From positions 1,240,001 through 1,304,000 of the forward strand of contig NZ_JAUASW010000001.1 in NCBI RefSeq assembly GCF_030345705.1: 64,000 nt of DNA, written 5' to 3'. The position numbers and the translations under genes are program-made. Positions 26,885 to 37,505 of this stretch are shown one piece after another (position 1 is the first letter of the stretch; every line of letters begins with the position of its first letter). The DNA comes from Pelomonas sp. SE-A7 (GTDB taxonomy: Bacteria; Pseudomonadota; Gammaproteobacteria; Burkholderiales; Burkholderiaceae_C). The notes under the pieces are model-generated. The model ran no database searches, had not been told where the DNA came from, and was given only the letters and a program-made list of their open reading frames with translations.

Positions 26885-27657
26885 TGACGACGACAAGCAC
26901 CCATCCGCAAGAAGCTCCGGCCGTCGTGATTCCGCCCCGCGTCATCCTTTGCATGAAGTGGGGCACGAAGTACGGCCCGGAATACGTCAACCGGCTCTAT
27001 GCCATGGTGCGCCGCCACCTGCGCGGCGAATTCCGCTTCGTCTGCCTGACCGACCGCACCGAAGGCATTCGCGCCGAAGTCGAATGCCTGCCCATCCCCG
27101 ACCTGGCCCTGCCCCCGGGGATCCCCGAGCGTGGCTGGACCAAGCTGACCACCTTCGAGAAGGACCTGCACGGCCTCAAGGGCACGGCCCTGTTCCTGGA
27201 CCTGGACGTGGTCATCGTCGACGACATCACGCCCTTCTTCCATGCGCCCGGCGAGTTCCTGATCATTCACGACTGGAAGCGCCCCTGGCGCATCACCGGC
27301 AACTCCTCGGTCTACCGCTTCGAGCTCGGCGCCCATTCGGACATCCTGGCCAAGTTCCGCGCCCAGCATGAGCAGATCCGCCAGCAGTTCCGCAACGAGC
27401 AGGCCTACCTCTCGGACGAGGTGCACAAGCAGGGTCGTCTGCGCTACTGGGACCCGGCCTGGTGCGCCAGCTACAAGTACCACTGCATCCCGACCTTCCC
27501 GACCAACTTCTGGAAGCGGCCCCGCATTCCGGTCGGCGCCCGCATCCTGATCTTCCACGGCGTGGTGAACCCGCCCGATGCGCTGGTCGGCCGGCGCAAC
27601 AACAACTGGCGCTTCGTGCGCCCGGCTCCCTGGATCGCCGAGCACTGGCACGAGTGA
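26884..27657 (+). CDS. Putative glycosyltransferase, cytoplasmic
   Basis: A 257-aa protein probably transferring a sugar onto a surface glycan. It starts with VILCMKWGTKYGPEYVNRLY and carries an acidic nucleotide-sugar/metal motif (ALFLDLDVVIVDD) and NSSVYRFELG. The pattern fits GT-A-fold enzymes of unassigned families. The ATG at 26884 overlaps the lapB stop, so expression is linked to LPS control genes. The acceptor and sugar are unknown. Downstream is the short repeat at 27664-27739. Confidence 0.75.
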   Translation: MTTTSTHPQEAPAVVIPPRVILCMKWGTKYGPEYVNRLYAMVRRHLRGEFRFVCLTDRTEGIRAEVECLPIPDLALPPGIPERGWTKLTTFEKDLHGLKGTALFLDLDVVIVDDITPFFHAPGEFLIIHDWKRPWRITGNSSVYRFELGAHSDILAKFRAQHEQIRQQFRNEQAYLSDEVHKQGRLRYWDPAWCASYKYHCIPTFPTNFWKRPRIPVGARILIFHGVVNPPDALVGRRNNNWRFVRPAPWIAEHWHE

Positions 27658-27663
27658 TAAACG

Positions 27664-27739
27664 TGACCCCCAGTCTCCCTACGGTCGCCTCCCCCCGAGG
27701 GGGCGCTCAATGCCCTTCGGGCGGCCGGGCGGGCATTGA
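27664..27739 (+). repeat. Intergenic palindromic repeat before a glycosyltransferase
   Basis: A 76-base GC-rich stretch of hairpins. CCCCC/GGGGG lies near 27691-27703, and a perfect 9-bp stem (27707-27715 with 27731-27739) abuts the next ATG. The motif around CTACGGTCGCCTCCCCCCGA is one I associate with short dispersed intergenic repeats of Comamonadaceae-type genomes; the genomic copy number needs checking. Confidence 0.5.
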
Positions 27740-28468
27740 ATGATGCCGCTGCTGTTCATCAATCTCGACCGCGATGCCGAACGGCGTGCGCGGCTCGAGG
27801 CCGAGCTAAAGCGCCTGGACATCGCCGGCGAGCGGTTCCCGGCCACGCTCTGGACCGCGCTGTCGGACAGCGAACAAGCGAGTTATTACTCATCAGCGCT
27901 GAACGAACGCGTCTTTCACAAGCCCCTCGTCAATGGCGAGAAAGGTTGCTACGCCAGCCATCTGCGCGCCTGGCAATGGCTGCTGGATTCAAGCCACCCG
28001 GCCCTGGTGGTGCTGGAAGACGATGTCCGACTCAAGCCCGAGTTCGCCCGCGTGGTCGAGGCCATCGCCACCCTGCCCGCCGGCTGGGACATGGTCAAGC
28101 TGCTGGGCCGGCCGGCCACGGGCAAGGCCGAGAAGCTGCGCGGCCAGCATCCGCTCACCGGCGGTTACGAACTGGTGGACTACGCCCGCATCCCCAGCCT
28201 CACCGCCGGCTACGTGATCAGCCGCAGCGGGGCCGAGAAGCTGCTGACGTCGCGACTGCCGTTCGGGCGTCCCATCGACGTGGATCTGCGTCATTTCTGG
28301 GAGAACGGGCTGCGCATCCAGGGCGTGGAGCCGGCCGCCATCGAGCTGGACGAGACCAGCTTTGAAAGCAGCATTGGCGACAAGCCCAAGGGTGGCCTGG
28401 CCGCACGCTGGCGCAAGTTCCGCCACAAGGCGGCCTATTCGGTCCTCAATCGCTGGAACACGAGATGA
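27740..28468 (+). CDS. Glycosyltransferase family 25
   Basis: A 242-aa enzyme of the LOS/LPS galactosyltransferase family. Motifs: the start PLLFINLDRDAERRARLEAE, GCYASHLRAWQWLL, and the acidic LEDDVRLKPEF; the terminal region includes AGYVISRSGAEKLL. The ATG at 27740 is immediately preceded by a repeat hairpin, leaving no clear Shine-Dalgarno; a second ATG follows at 27743. It overlaps the next gene by 4 bases. Probable role in lipooligosaccharide or glycoprotein decoration. Confidence 0.85.
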   Translation: MMPLLFINLDRDAERRARLEAELKRLDIAGERFPATLWTALSDSEQASYYSSALNERVFHKPLVNGEKGCYASHLRAWQWLLDSSHPALVVLEDDVRLKPEFARVVEAIATLPAGWDMVKLLGRPATGKAEKLRGQHPLTGGYELVDYARIPSLTAGYVISRSGAEKLLTSRLPFGRPIDVDLRHFWENGLRIQGVEPAAIELDETSFESSIGDKPKGGLAARWRKFRHKAAYSVLNRWNTR

Positions 28469-29295
28469 GCTGGGTCCGCACGCGTTCCCTGGTGCTGGTG
28501 TCCTGGGACGGCCAGAGCGAGCCCTGGTCCATGCTCCATCTGGATGCCGCGCCCGAGTTCGAATGGATACTGTTCGACTACTCCGGCCGGCAGGCACCCG
28601 GGCCGCGCGTCCTGCGCGGCCAGCAATGCCTGGTGCTGGCCGGCGCCACCGAATGCAAGGGCCAGATCTACCAGGCGCTGGCCGAGCACCTGGCCGCCAA
28701 CAGCGAAGTGCCCGACTACGTTGCCCTGATCGACGACGACATCCTGAGCTCGGTCAGTGACATCAACCGCGTGCTTCACCTGGCCCGCTGCGAGAACCTC
28801 GACGTCTTTTCGCCCACACTGAGCCACGACAGTGTCTATTCCCACCGCTGGACCCTGCGCCAGCCCAGCCTGATGTTCCGCGAGGTGGACTGGGTCGAGG
28901 TGATGATGCCCTTCTACCGCGGCAGCCTCTTCATGGCCGGACGCGAGCAGTACCGCGGCAACGTCTCGTCCTGGGGCATAGACAAGTACCTGATGCCCAC
29001 GCTGCAGCAGCTGACCGGGCTCAAGCGCTGCGCCATGGTGGATGCGGTGATGGCAAGCCACCGCCGTCCGGTCACCAGCGGCCAGAAGGTCTACCGCAAC
29101 GGCCGTACCGCAGGTCAGGAAGCCGCGGCGATGAAAGAGGCCTGCATCGCCCTGATCCAGCAGCGCCAGCCCGACCTGCTCGGCAGCGAATGGTTCCAGC
29201 GCATCTTCGAGCGCCGCCATGCGCGCACCCGCTGGGAGCAGTTCAAGTACGGCCTGGGCCGCCCCTTGCGCCGGTGGCTGGAAGCATCGACCTGA
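28465..29295 (+). CDS. Putative glycosyltransferase-like protein
   Basis: A 276-aa protein beginning MSWVRTRSLVLVSWDGQSEP. It has a triple Asp motif (YVALIDDDILSSVSD) typical of metal-dependent GT-A transferases, and conserved-looking FYRGSLFMAG and WGIDKYLMP segments. I do not recognise the family; a DUF707-like assignment is possible but weak. The ATGA overlap with the GT25 gene supports co-translation in a surface-glycan operon. Confidence 0.65.
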   Translation: MSWVRTRSLVLVSWDGQSEPWSMLHLDAAPEFEWILFDYSGRQAPGPRVLRGQQCLVLAGATECKGQIYQALAEHLAANSEVPDYVALIDDDILSSVSDINRVLHLARCENLDVFSPTLSHDSVYSHRWTLRQPSLMFREVDWVEVMMPFYRGSLFMAGREQYRGNVSSWGIDKYLMPTLQQLTGLKRCAMVDAVMASHRRPVTSGQKVYRNGRTAGQEAAAMKEACIALIQQRQPDLLGSEWFQRIFERRHARTRWEQFKYGLGRPLRRWLEAST

Positions 29296-29311
29296 GCGGA
29301 GCCCAGGGGGC

Positions 29312-30412
29312 TCAGACCGTCAGCAGCAGCATCTCGTAGCGCCGCATCATCAGCTCGTGGCCGTGGTGGCGCAGGGCATGGAGTCGCGCCTCCGAGGCCA
29401 GGCCGGCCGCATAGCCAGGCTCCAGCAGCAGCCGCTCCAGCGCATCGGCCAGCGCGTTCTCGTTGCGCTCGGGCACCAGCAGGCCGCTGCGTCCATGCTC
29501 AAACACACCTTCGACGCCAGGCACGTTGGAGGCCACGCAGGCACAGCCGGCCGCCATGCCCTCGACCAGTGCCAGGGGCATGCCTTCCCAATGGGTGGAC
29601 AGCACGAAGAGCTGCTGGCTCATCAAGAGCTCGGGCAGGTTCGGGTGGTGTCCCAGGAACCAGACCTGGGAGCCCAGGCCGAGTTCGCGCACCAGCTCCT
29701 CGGCGCGCTTGCGCAGATTGGCCTTGCCGGCGCCGGCCAGGTAGAGCTTGGGCGCCAGACCGCGCTTGCGCAGCAGGGCCAGCGCATGGATCAGGGTCTC
29801 CTGGTCTTTCTGGCGGGCGAAGCGGGCCGACATCACGATGCCCGGCTCGCGCTGTTCGTAGGGCCGCGACTCAGCGGCCGCGAAGCGACCCAGGTCGATG
29901 CCGTTCGGGATCGCCATCGTCAGCGCCTCGGGCATGCCCAGCTCGACCAGGCTCTGACGCACGCCCTCGGACACGCCGACCAGCCGGGCACTGCGGCGGC
30001 TCAGCCAGCGCGCCTGCCAGAGCTTCCAGGCGCTGTAGCGCTCGCGGGAGTTGTGCTCGATCTGCACCAGGGCCGGCACACCGGCCAGCCAGCCGGCCCA
30101 GCGACCCAGGATGTGTTCCGGAAAACCATGGGCGACCAGCACGTCGGGCCGCCAGCGCTTGCACAGCCGGTACAAGGCCCAGATCGTGGCCAGGTGCGAC
30201 CAGCCGGGCAGGACCTCGACTTCAAGCCCGCGCTCCCGCAGCGCGTCGACACGCGCCTGGTCGGTCGTGTCCTTGCGGCGAAGCACCAGCACACTCTGCA
30301 GGCGTTGGCTGTCGGCCGTGGCCAGGTCCACGGCGACCTGGGTCGCGCCGGAGAAGCCGCCGGTGACGAAGTGCATCACCCGTCGATGCGGGCTCCAGTC
30401 CTGTTCAGCCAT
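29312..30412 (-). CDS. Glycosyltransferase family 4
   Basis: A 366-aa GT-B-fold enzyme, convergent with the preceding cluster. The N-terminal domain has GGFSGATQVAVDLA. The C-terminal nucleotide-sugar domain shows ARFARQKDQETLIHALALL, WEGMPLALVEGMAAG and the E-x7-E pattern around VPGVEGVFEHG. It likely adds a hexose or similar sugar to LPS/EPS. The ATG at 30412 is the natural start; the frame remains open upstream into the msbA promoter region. It is divergent from the MsbA-like gene, 50 bases away. Confidence 0.85.
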   Translation of the reverse strand: MAEQDWSPHRRVMHFVTGGFSGATQVAVDLATADSQRLQSVLVLRRKDTTDQARVDALRERGLEVEVLPGWSHLATIWALYRLCKRWRPDVLVAHGFPEHILGRWAGWLAGVPALVQIEHNSRERYSAWKLWQARWLSRRSARLVGVSEGVRQSLVELGMPEALTMAIPNGIDLGRFAAAESRPYEQREPGIVMSARFARQKDQETLIHALALLRKRGLAPKLYLAGAGKANLRKRAEELVRELGLGSQVWFLGHHPNLPELLMSQQLFVLSTHWEGMPLALVEGMAAGCACVASNVPGVEGVFEHGRSGLLVPERNENALADALERLLLEPGYAAGLASEARLHALRHHGHELMMRRYEMLLLTV

Positions 30413-30462
30413 GGCCGGCAGTTTAAGAGGCCGGGGCGAAGGCTCGGCGACAATCGCGCCCC

Positions 30463-32211
<1,749 letters not shown>

Positions 32212-32219
32212 GCAAGGCC

Positions 32220-32495
32220 ATGCGACGCCGCCTTGCGCTCCTGGGCCTGCTGGCAGCGGTCGCGCGGGCCGAGCCCTCGCTGCTCGAAGTCAACCAGGCC
32301 AGCCAGGCCCAGCTCGAATCGCTGGAAGGCGTGGGGCCGGCCTTGGCCGAACGCATCCTCAGGCAGCGCCAGCGCAAGGCCTTTGAAAGCTGGGCCGACC
32401 TGCGCAAGCGTGTGGGTGGCCTGGGCGAGAAGCAGGCAGCGCGACTGTCGGCCCAGGGCCTGCGCGTGAGAGGCCAGGCCTTCCAGCCGAACTAG
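32220..32495 (+). CDS. ComEA-like helix-hairpin-helix DNA-binding protein
   Basis: A 91-aa exported protein with a short signal peptide (MRRRLALLGLLAAVARA) and one helix-hairpin-helix region (LESLEGVGPALAERIL). The family binds dsDNA during natural transformation. No pilus gene is near, so involvement in competence is inferred. It starts 8 bases after the msbA-like stop. Its TAG stop shares the tetranucleotide CTAG (32492-32495) with the convergent patatin gene. Confidence 0.82.
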   Translation: MRRRLALLGLLAAVARAEPSLLEVNQASQAQLESLEGVGPALAERILRQRQRKAFESWADLRKRVGGLGEKQAARLSAQGLRVRGQAFQPN

Positions 32496-33787
32496 CGGCC
32501 GCTCTCGACTTCCGCCGCCCTTGCCTGGGCAAAGCCGGCCGTGCGCTTGCGCTGCTGGCGCGGATCGAAGGGCGGCGGTTCGCCGGTCCAGCCGAAGAAG
32601 GCCTGGACCTCGCTGCGCCGGGCCAGCGTGTCGGTGAAGCCCAGCGTGATCAGCTCCTCGGTGAAGCCCGGCTCGAACAGCAGATAGCTGGTCAGCGCCG
32701 AGCCATGGGCGGCCGTGCCCTCGCCCGATACGCCCACGCTGCGCAGCAGGGTCCGCATGGTCTGCGGCAGCTCGCCATGGTGCTTGCCGGCCAGATCGTC
32801 GATGCGGCGGCTGGGCGCGATCACCATCACCTCCACCGGCTTCAGCGCCGTGTTGGCGCGCGCCTCGGCCGGCAGCAGGGAGAGCGTGTTGTTGATCCGT
32901 TGCATGCGCTCGATGTCGACCGCCAGCGCATCCAGGAAGATGTTGGACAGCGCATGGCCGGCGATCTGGGCCATGCTGGGGTGGGCCTCGGCGACCTGCA
33001 CGCGGCGGCCCGGCGGTTCATGCATGCGACCCGCACCTATCACCAGGATGCGCTCGGCGCCCAGGTGGATGGCCGGCGAGATCGGCGCGCTCTGGCGCAT
33101 CGAGCCGTCGCCGAACCATTCGGGCTGGCCTTCCAGGTCCAGCTGCTGGGCCGGGAAGATGAAGGGGATGGCCGACGAGGCCAGCAGGTGCTCGATGCTC
33201 AGCCGGGTGCGCACCGCGATGCGTTGCGAACGCAGCCAGGGCGCGATTTCCTTGAGCGTCTGGAAGAAGGTGACATGCTGGCCCGAGCTGTAGCTGGAGC
33301 CGCTGATGGCCAGCGCGTTCATGTGGCCGGCTTCCAGCATCTCGTCCAGCCGCTCCAACCGCACCCAGCGCTTCAGCAGCTGGCCCAGCGGTTCGTTGTC
33401 CAGCAGGCTCTTGGGCCGGCTGCGCTTCCAGCGCGCCAGGGCCCAGCCCAGGCTCATCATCGTGATCCAGCGCGCGCCGGTGCGGATCACACCGAAGGAA
33501 TCGGCCCGGTAGACCTGGTCGACATGGATGTTCTGCCAGATGTAGACCAGGCCGTCGACTGCCGCATCGAAATCGTCCGCCTGGCAGGCCAGCGTGGCCG
33601 CATTGATCGCCCCGGCCGAGGTGCCGGTGATGATGGGAAAGGGATTGCCGGCGATGACGCCCGAGTCGCGGCGCAGCTGGGCCAGGGCCTGCAGCACGCC
33701 AACCTGGTAGGCCGCCCGCGCGCCGCCACCGGTCAGCACCAGGCCGGTACAGGGGCGTTCGACGGTCGCTGGGCTGCTCTCAATCAT
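32492..33787 (-). CDS. Patatin-like phospholipase
   Basis: A 431-aa serine lipid acyl hydrolase. The oxyanion hole is GGGARAAYQVG, the nucleophile lies in GTSAG and the catalytic Asp in GDGS, so the Ser-Asp dyad is complete. A long C-terminal extension follows the patatin domain; no signal peptide is obvious. It could be cytoplasmic or membrane-associated. The start ATG at 33787 gives the standard N-terminus. Substrate unknown. Confidence 0.88.
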   Translation of the reverse strand: MIESSPATVERPCTGLVLTGGGARAAYQVGVLQALAQLRRDSGVIAGNPFPIITGTSAGAINAATLACQADDFDAAVDGLVYIWQNIHVDQVYRADSFGVIRTGARWITMMSLGWALARWKRSRPKSLLDNEPLGQLLKRWVRLERLDEMLEAGHMNALAISGSSYSSGQHVTFFQTLKEIAPWLRSQRIAVRTRLSIEHLLASSAIPFIFPAQQLDLEGQPEWFGDGSMRQSAPISPAIHLGAERILVIGAGRMHEPPGRRVQVAEAHPSMAQIAGHALSNIFLDALAVDIERMQRINNTLSLLPAEARANTALKPVEVMVIAPSRRIDDLAGKHHGELPQTMRTLLRSVGVSGEGTAAHGSALTSYLLFEPGFTEELITLGFTDTLARRSEVQAFFGWTGEPPPFDPRQQRKRTAGFAQARAAEVESGR

Positions 33788-33861
33788 GACGCGAACATCA
33801 TCGCCCAGAACCTCGCCGGCCGGGAGCCGGGCAGGCCCGCTTGCGTCGTGCCTGCAACGCC

Positions 33862-36800
33862 TTACTCGTAGACGATTTGGGCTTCACCCAGCCGTGCCAG
33901 GGCTTCGTCGCAGGGCCAGAAGCGCGCAGCCTCGCCCAGGTCCAGCTCGGCCACGGCGCCGGGACGGCGAATGGGCAGGCGCAGCAGCAAGCCCTGCTGG
34001 CTGCGGCCCTGCTCGGTCTCCTGGCTGCGGGCCGGCCAGCTCTTGAGCACCTCGTCCAGCGGCGGCAGCTTGTCGCCGGCCGGCAGCCGCAGGAACTTGC
34101 CGAACTTCGCCCGTGCCGCGGCCAGGTCCCAGATCGCGGTGATGGTCAGGCGTAGGCCGCCGGAGAAGCGGTCGTTCTGCACCTTGCCCTGCACGATCAG
34201 GAGCTCGTCTTCGCTGAGCAGCTCCTTGTTGGCGTTGATCAGCTCCTCGTTGGCGACGGCCTCGATCGCATCGCTCTTGTCGTCCAGCTTGAAGATGGCC
34301 ACCCGGCCGCGAGTGCCGTTGATGATGCGCAGGTCGCCGACGATGCCGGCCACCATCACCGGCTCGCGGCTGTCCTGCAGGTCCACGATCAGGCGCTTGA
34401 CCATGCGGCGCACCTCGGTGCCGCTCTGGTCGAACAGATGGCCGCTCAGGTAGTAGCCGATGGCGGTCTTCTCCAGCGAGAGCCGCTCCTTGATGCTCCA
34501 CGGCTTGGCCTCGACCAAGGGTGGTTCGGCCACCGAGGACCCATGGGTGTCGTCGAAATCGAACAGCCCGCCCTGGTCGGCATTGGCCGTCAGGTTCTCG
34601 GCATAGGTGTAGCCCAGGGCCACGCTGGCCAGCAGGCGCGAACGTTCGGGCTCGATGGCATCGAAGGCACCGGCCTTGATCAGCGCCTCGACCACGCGCT
34701 TGTTGACCGACTTGCGGTCCACGCGGGCGCAGAAGTCGAAGAAGCTCTTGAACGGCCCGCCTTCGGTCCGGGCTGCCACGATGGCCTCGATCGCGCCCTG
34801 GCCCGTGCCCTTGATCGCGCCGAGGCTGTAGTTGATCCGCTTGTCGCTCAGCGGTTCGAAGCGGCCCACGCCCAGGTTGACGTTGGGCGGCTCGAACTCG
34901 ATGCCGAACAGCTTGGCATCGTTCACCAACACCTTGAGCTTGTCGGTGTTGTCCGATTCGATGGTCATGTTCGCGGCGAAGAACTCTGCCGAGAAATGCA
35001 CCTTCAGCCAGCCCGTGTGATAGGCCAGCAGCGAATAGGCGGCGGCATGCGACTTGTTGAAGCCGTAGCCCGCGAACTTCTCCATCAGGTCGAAGACTTC
35101 GTCGGCCTTGGCTTCGTCGATGCCCTTCTCGGCCGCGCCCTTGCGGAACAGGTCGCGGTGCATGGCCATCTCTTCGGCCTTCTTCTTGCCCATGGCCCGG
35201 CGCAGCATGTCGGCGCCGCCCAGGCTGTAGCCGCCCAGCACCTGGGCGGTCTGCATCACCTGCTCCTGGTAGACCATGATGCCGTAGGTCTCGGCCAGCA
35301 CCGGCTCGGTCAAGGGGTGCGGATACTCGACCACCTCCTTGCCATGCTTGCGCGCGACGAAGGTCGGGATCAGGTCCATGGGGCCCGGCCGGTACAGGGC
35401 GTTCAGCGCGATCAGGTCTTCCAGGCGCGAGGGCTTGGCATCCTTCAGCATCTTCTGCATGCCGCTGGATTCAAACTGGAACACCGACTCGGTCAGGCCG
35501 TCGGAGAACAGCTTGTAGGTCTTGCGGTCGTCCAGCGGAATCTTCTCGAAGGCGAAGTCCTTCTGCGCCGGATGGCGGGCGACGATGAATTCCTTGGCCA
35601 GCTCCAGGATGGTCAAGGTGGCCAGGCCCAGGAAGTCGAACTTCACCAGGCCGATGGCTTCGACGTCGTCCTTGTCGTACTGGCTCACGGCCGAGGTCGA
35701 GCCGGGCTGCTGGTACTGCGGGCAGAAGTCGGTGATCTTGCCCGGCGCGATCAGCACACCGCCGGCGTGCATGCCGATGGAGCGCACCGTGCCCTCCACG
35801 CGGGCCGCCATCTCGAGCAGGCCGGCCACTTCCTCGTCCTGCTGCTCGCGCTCTTCGATCTCGGGCGACTCATGCCGCGCATAGACCATCTTGGCCTTGG
35901 CCGGGTCGAAGTCCGGCGGCAGCTTGGCCAGCGTCACGGTCTTGCCCGGCGGCGCCGGCACCAGCTTGGCGATGGAATCCACATGGCCGAAGCCCATGCC
36001 CAGCACGCGACCGATGTCGCGCAGCGCGCCCTTGGCCGCCATGGTGCCGAAGGTGGCGATCTGGCTGACGGCCGGGCGGCCGTACTTGTCCTTGACGTAC
36101 TCGATGACGCGGTCGCGGTTGCCCTGGCAGAAGTCGATGTCAAAGTCGGGCATGGACACCCGCTCCGGATTCAGGAAGCGCTCGAACAGCAGGTTGTACT
36201 GCAGCGGATCCAGGTCGGTGATCAAGAGCACATAGGCGACCAGCGAGCCGGCACCCGAGCCCCGGCCCGGGCCGACCGGGCAGCCGTTTTCCTTGGCCCA
36301 CTTGATGAAGTCGCCCACGATCAGGAAGTAGCCCGGGAAGCCCATCTTGATGATGGTGGCCAGCTCGAACTCCAGGCGCTCCACGTAGCGCGGCCGCTCG
36401 GCCTCGCGCTTGGCTTCATCGGGGAACAGCTGCTGCAGGCGGAACTCCAGGCCCTCGAACGAGAGCTGGCGGAAGTACTCGTCCATGGGCATGCGAGAAC
36501 CGTCGGCCAGGATGGGCGTCGGGAAGTCGGGCAGCTGCGGCTTGCCCAGCACCAGCGAAAGACTGCAGCGCCTGGCGATCTCCACCGTGTTGGCAATCGC
36601 CGAGGGGATGTCGGCGAACAGCTTTTCCATGTCCGCCTGCGAGCGGAAGAACTGGCCGGTGTTGAAGCGCTTGATGCGCTTGGGGTTGGCCAGGGTCTCG
36701 CCGTCGGCCACGCAGACGCGTGCCTCATGGGCCTCGAAGTCGTCTTCACCCAGGAACTGGATCGGATGGGTGGCCACCACGGGCAGGCCCAGCTCAGCCG

Positions 36801-37356
36801 CTAGCGGCACCGAGGCCGTGACCAGGCTTTCCTGGCCGCTCAGGCCGGCGCGCTGCAGCTCGATGTAGAAGCGGTTCGGGAAGATGCCGGCCAGGCGCTT
36901 CGCAATATCTCGGGCCTTGGCCTTGTCGCCCATGGCCAGGGCCTGGCCCAAGGCGCCATGCTGGGCGCCGGACAGGCAGATCAGGCCCTCGCCCAGCTCT
37001 TCCAGCCATTCCAGCTTCAGGCAGGCCTGGTTGCGGATCACGTTCTGGATCCAGGCGCGCGACAGCAGCTCGCTGAGGTTCAGATAGCCCTGCTTGTTCT
37101 GCACCAGCAGCAGCAGCCGGGTGGGAGCCTTGTCCGAGCCCTCGGGCTCCAGCCAGCAGTCGGCGCCCAGGATCGGCTTGACGCCCTTCTTGCGGCAGGC
37201 GTTGTAGAACTTGATGCCGCCGAACAGGTTGGCCAGGTCGCTGATGGCCAGCGCCACCTGCCCGTCCTTGGCGGCCGCCGCGGCGGCATCGTCGACTCTC
37301 AGCGTGCCGTCGACGACGGAAAACTCGGTATGGGTGCGTAAATGAACAAAGGGCAT
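33862..37356 (-). CDS. dnaE: DNA polymerase III subunit alpha
   Basis: Replicative polymerase catalytic subunit (1164 aa; E. coli 1160). The N-terminal PHP domain begins FVHLRTHTEFSVVDG. The catalytic Asp pair is in MPDFDIDFCQGNRD and a third Asp in VKFDFLGLATLT. HhH and OB domains follow toward the C-terminus. The frame stays open upstream to 37719, but the ATG at 37356 gives the family start (MPFVHLRTHTEF). Divergent from the cyclophilin gene. Confidence 0.97.
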   Translation of the reverse strand: MPFVHLRTHTEFSVVDGTLRVDDAAAAAAKDGQVALAISDLANLFGGIKFYNACRKKGVKPILGADCWLEPEGSDKAPTRLLLLVQNKQGYLNLSELLSRAWIQNVIRNQACLKLEWLEELGEGLICLSGAQHGALGQALAMGDKAKARDIAKRLAGIFPNRFYIELQRAGLSGQESLVTASVPLAAELGLPVVATHPIQFLGEDDFEAHEARVCVADGETLANPKRIKRFNTGQFFRSQADMEKLFADIPSAIANTVEIARRCSLSLVLGKPQLPDFPTPILADGSRMPMDEYFRQLSFEGLEFRLQQLFPDEAKREAERPRYVERLEFELATIIKMGFPGYFLIVGDFIKWAKENGCPVGPGRGSGAGSLVAYVLLITDLDPLQYNLLFERFLNPERVSMPDFDIDFCQGNRDRVIEYVKDKYGRPAVSQIATFGTMAAKGALRDIGRVLGMGFGHVDSIAKLVPAPPGKTVTLAKLPPDFDPAKAKMVYARHESPEIEEREQQDEEVAGLLEMAARVEGTVRSIGMHAGGVLIAPGKITDFCPQYQQPGSTSAVSQYDKDDVEAIGLVKFDFLGLATLTILELAKEFIVARHPAQKDFAFEKIPLDDRKTYKLFSDGLTESVFQFESSGMQKMLKDAKPSRLEDLIALNALYRPGPMDLIPTFVARKHGKEVVEYPHPLTEPVLAETYGIMVYQEQVMQTAQVLGGYSLGGADMLRRAMGKKKAEEMAMHRDLFRKGAAEKGIDEAKADEVFDLMEKFAGYGFNKSHAAAYSLLAYHTGWLKVHFSAEFFAANMTIESDNTDKLKVLVNDAKLFGIEFEPPNVNLGVGRFEPLSDKRINYSLGAIKGTGQGAIEAIVAARTEGGPFKSFFDFCARVDRKSVNKRVVEALIKAGAFDAIEPERSRLLASVALGYTYAENLTANADQGGLFDFDDTHGSSVAEPPLVEAKPWSIKERLSLEKTAIGYYLSGHLFDQSGTEVRRMVKRLIVDLQDSREPVMVAGIVGDLRIINGTRGRVAIFKLDDKSDAIEAVANEELINANKELLSEDELLIVQGKVQNDRFSGGLRLTITAIWDLAAARAKFGKFLRLPAGDKLPPLDEVLKSWPARSQETEQGRSQQGLLLRLPIRRPGAVAELDLGEAARFWPCDEALARLGEAQIVYE

Positions 37357-37505
37357 GCCGGATTGTAGGGAGCGGGTCAGTCTTGACAGGACCCAAGCCC
37401 TCCTCCATGCGACTAGGCATCTACCCGGATTCCGCGTCGCCGGAGGCCGCCGCCGCGCTATGCTGCCCGCCGACCCTGAACACCTGCCCGATTCACCGAT
37501 CCTCG

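Noticed and set aside
34438..36804. 788-codon open frame antisense to dnaE
   Set aside because: The dnaE frame is complete with all motifs. The opposite product is low-complexity and crosses no gene boundary sensibly.
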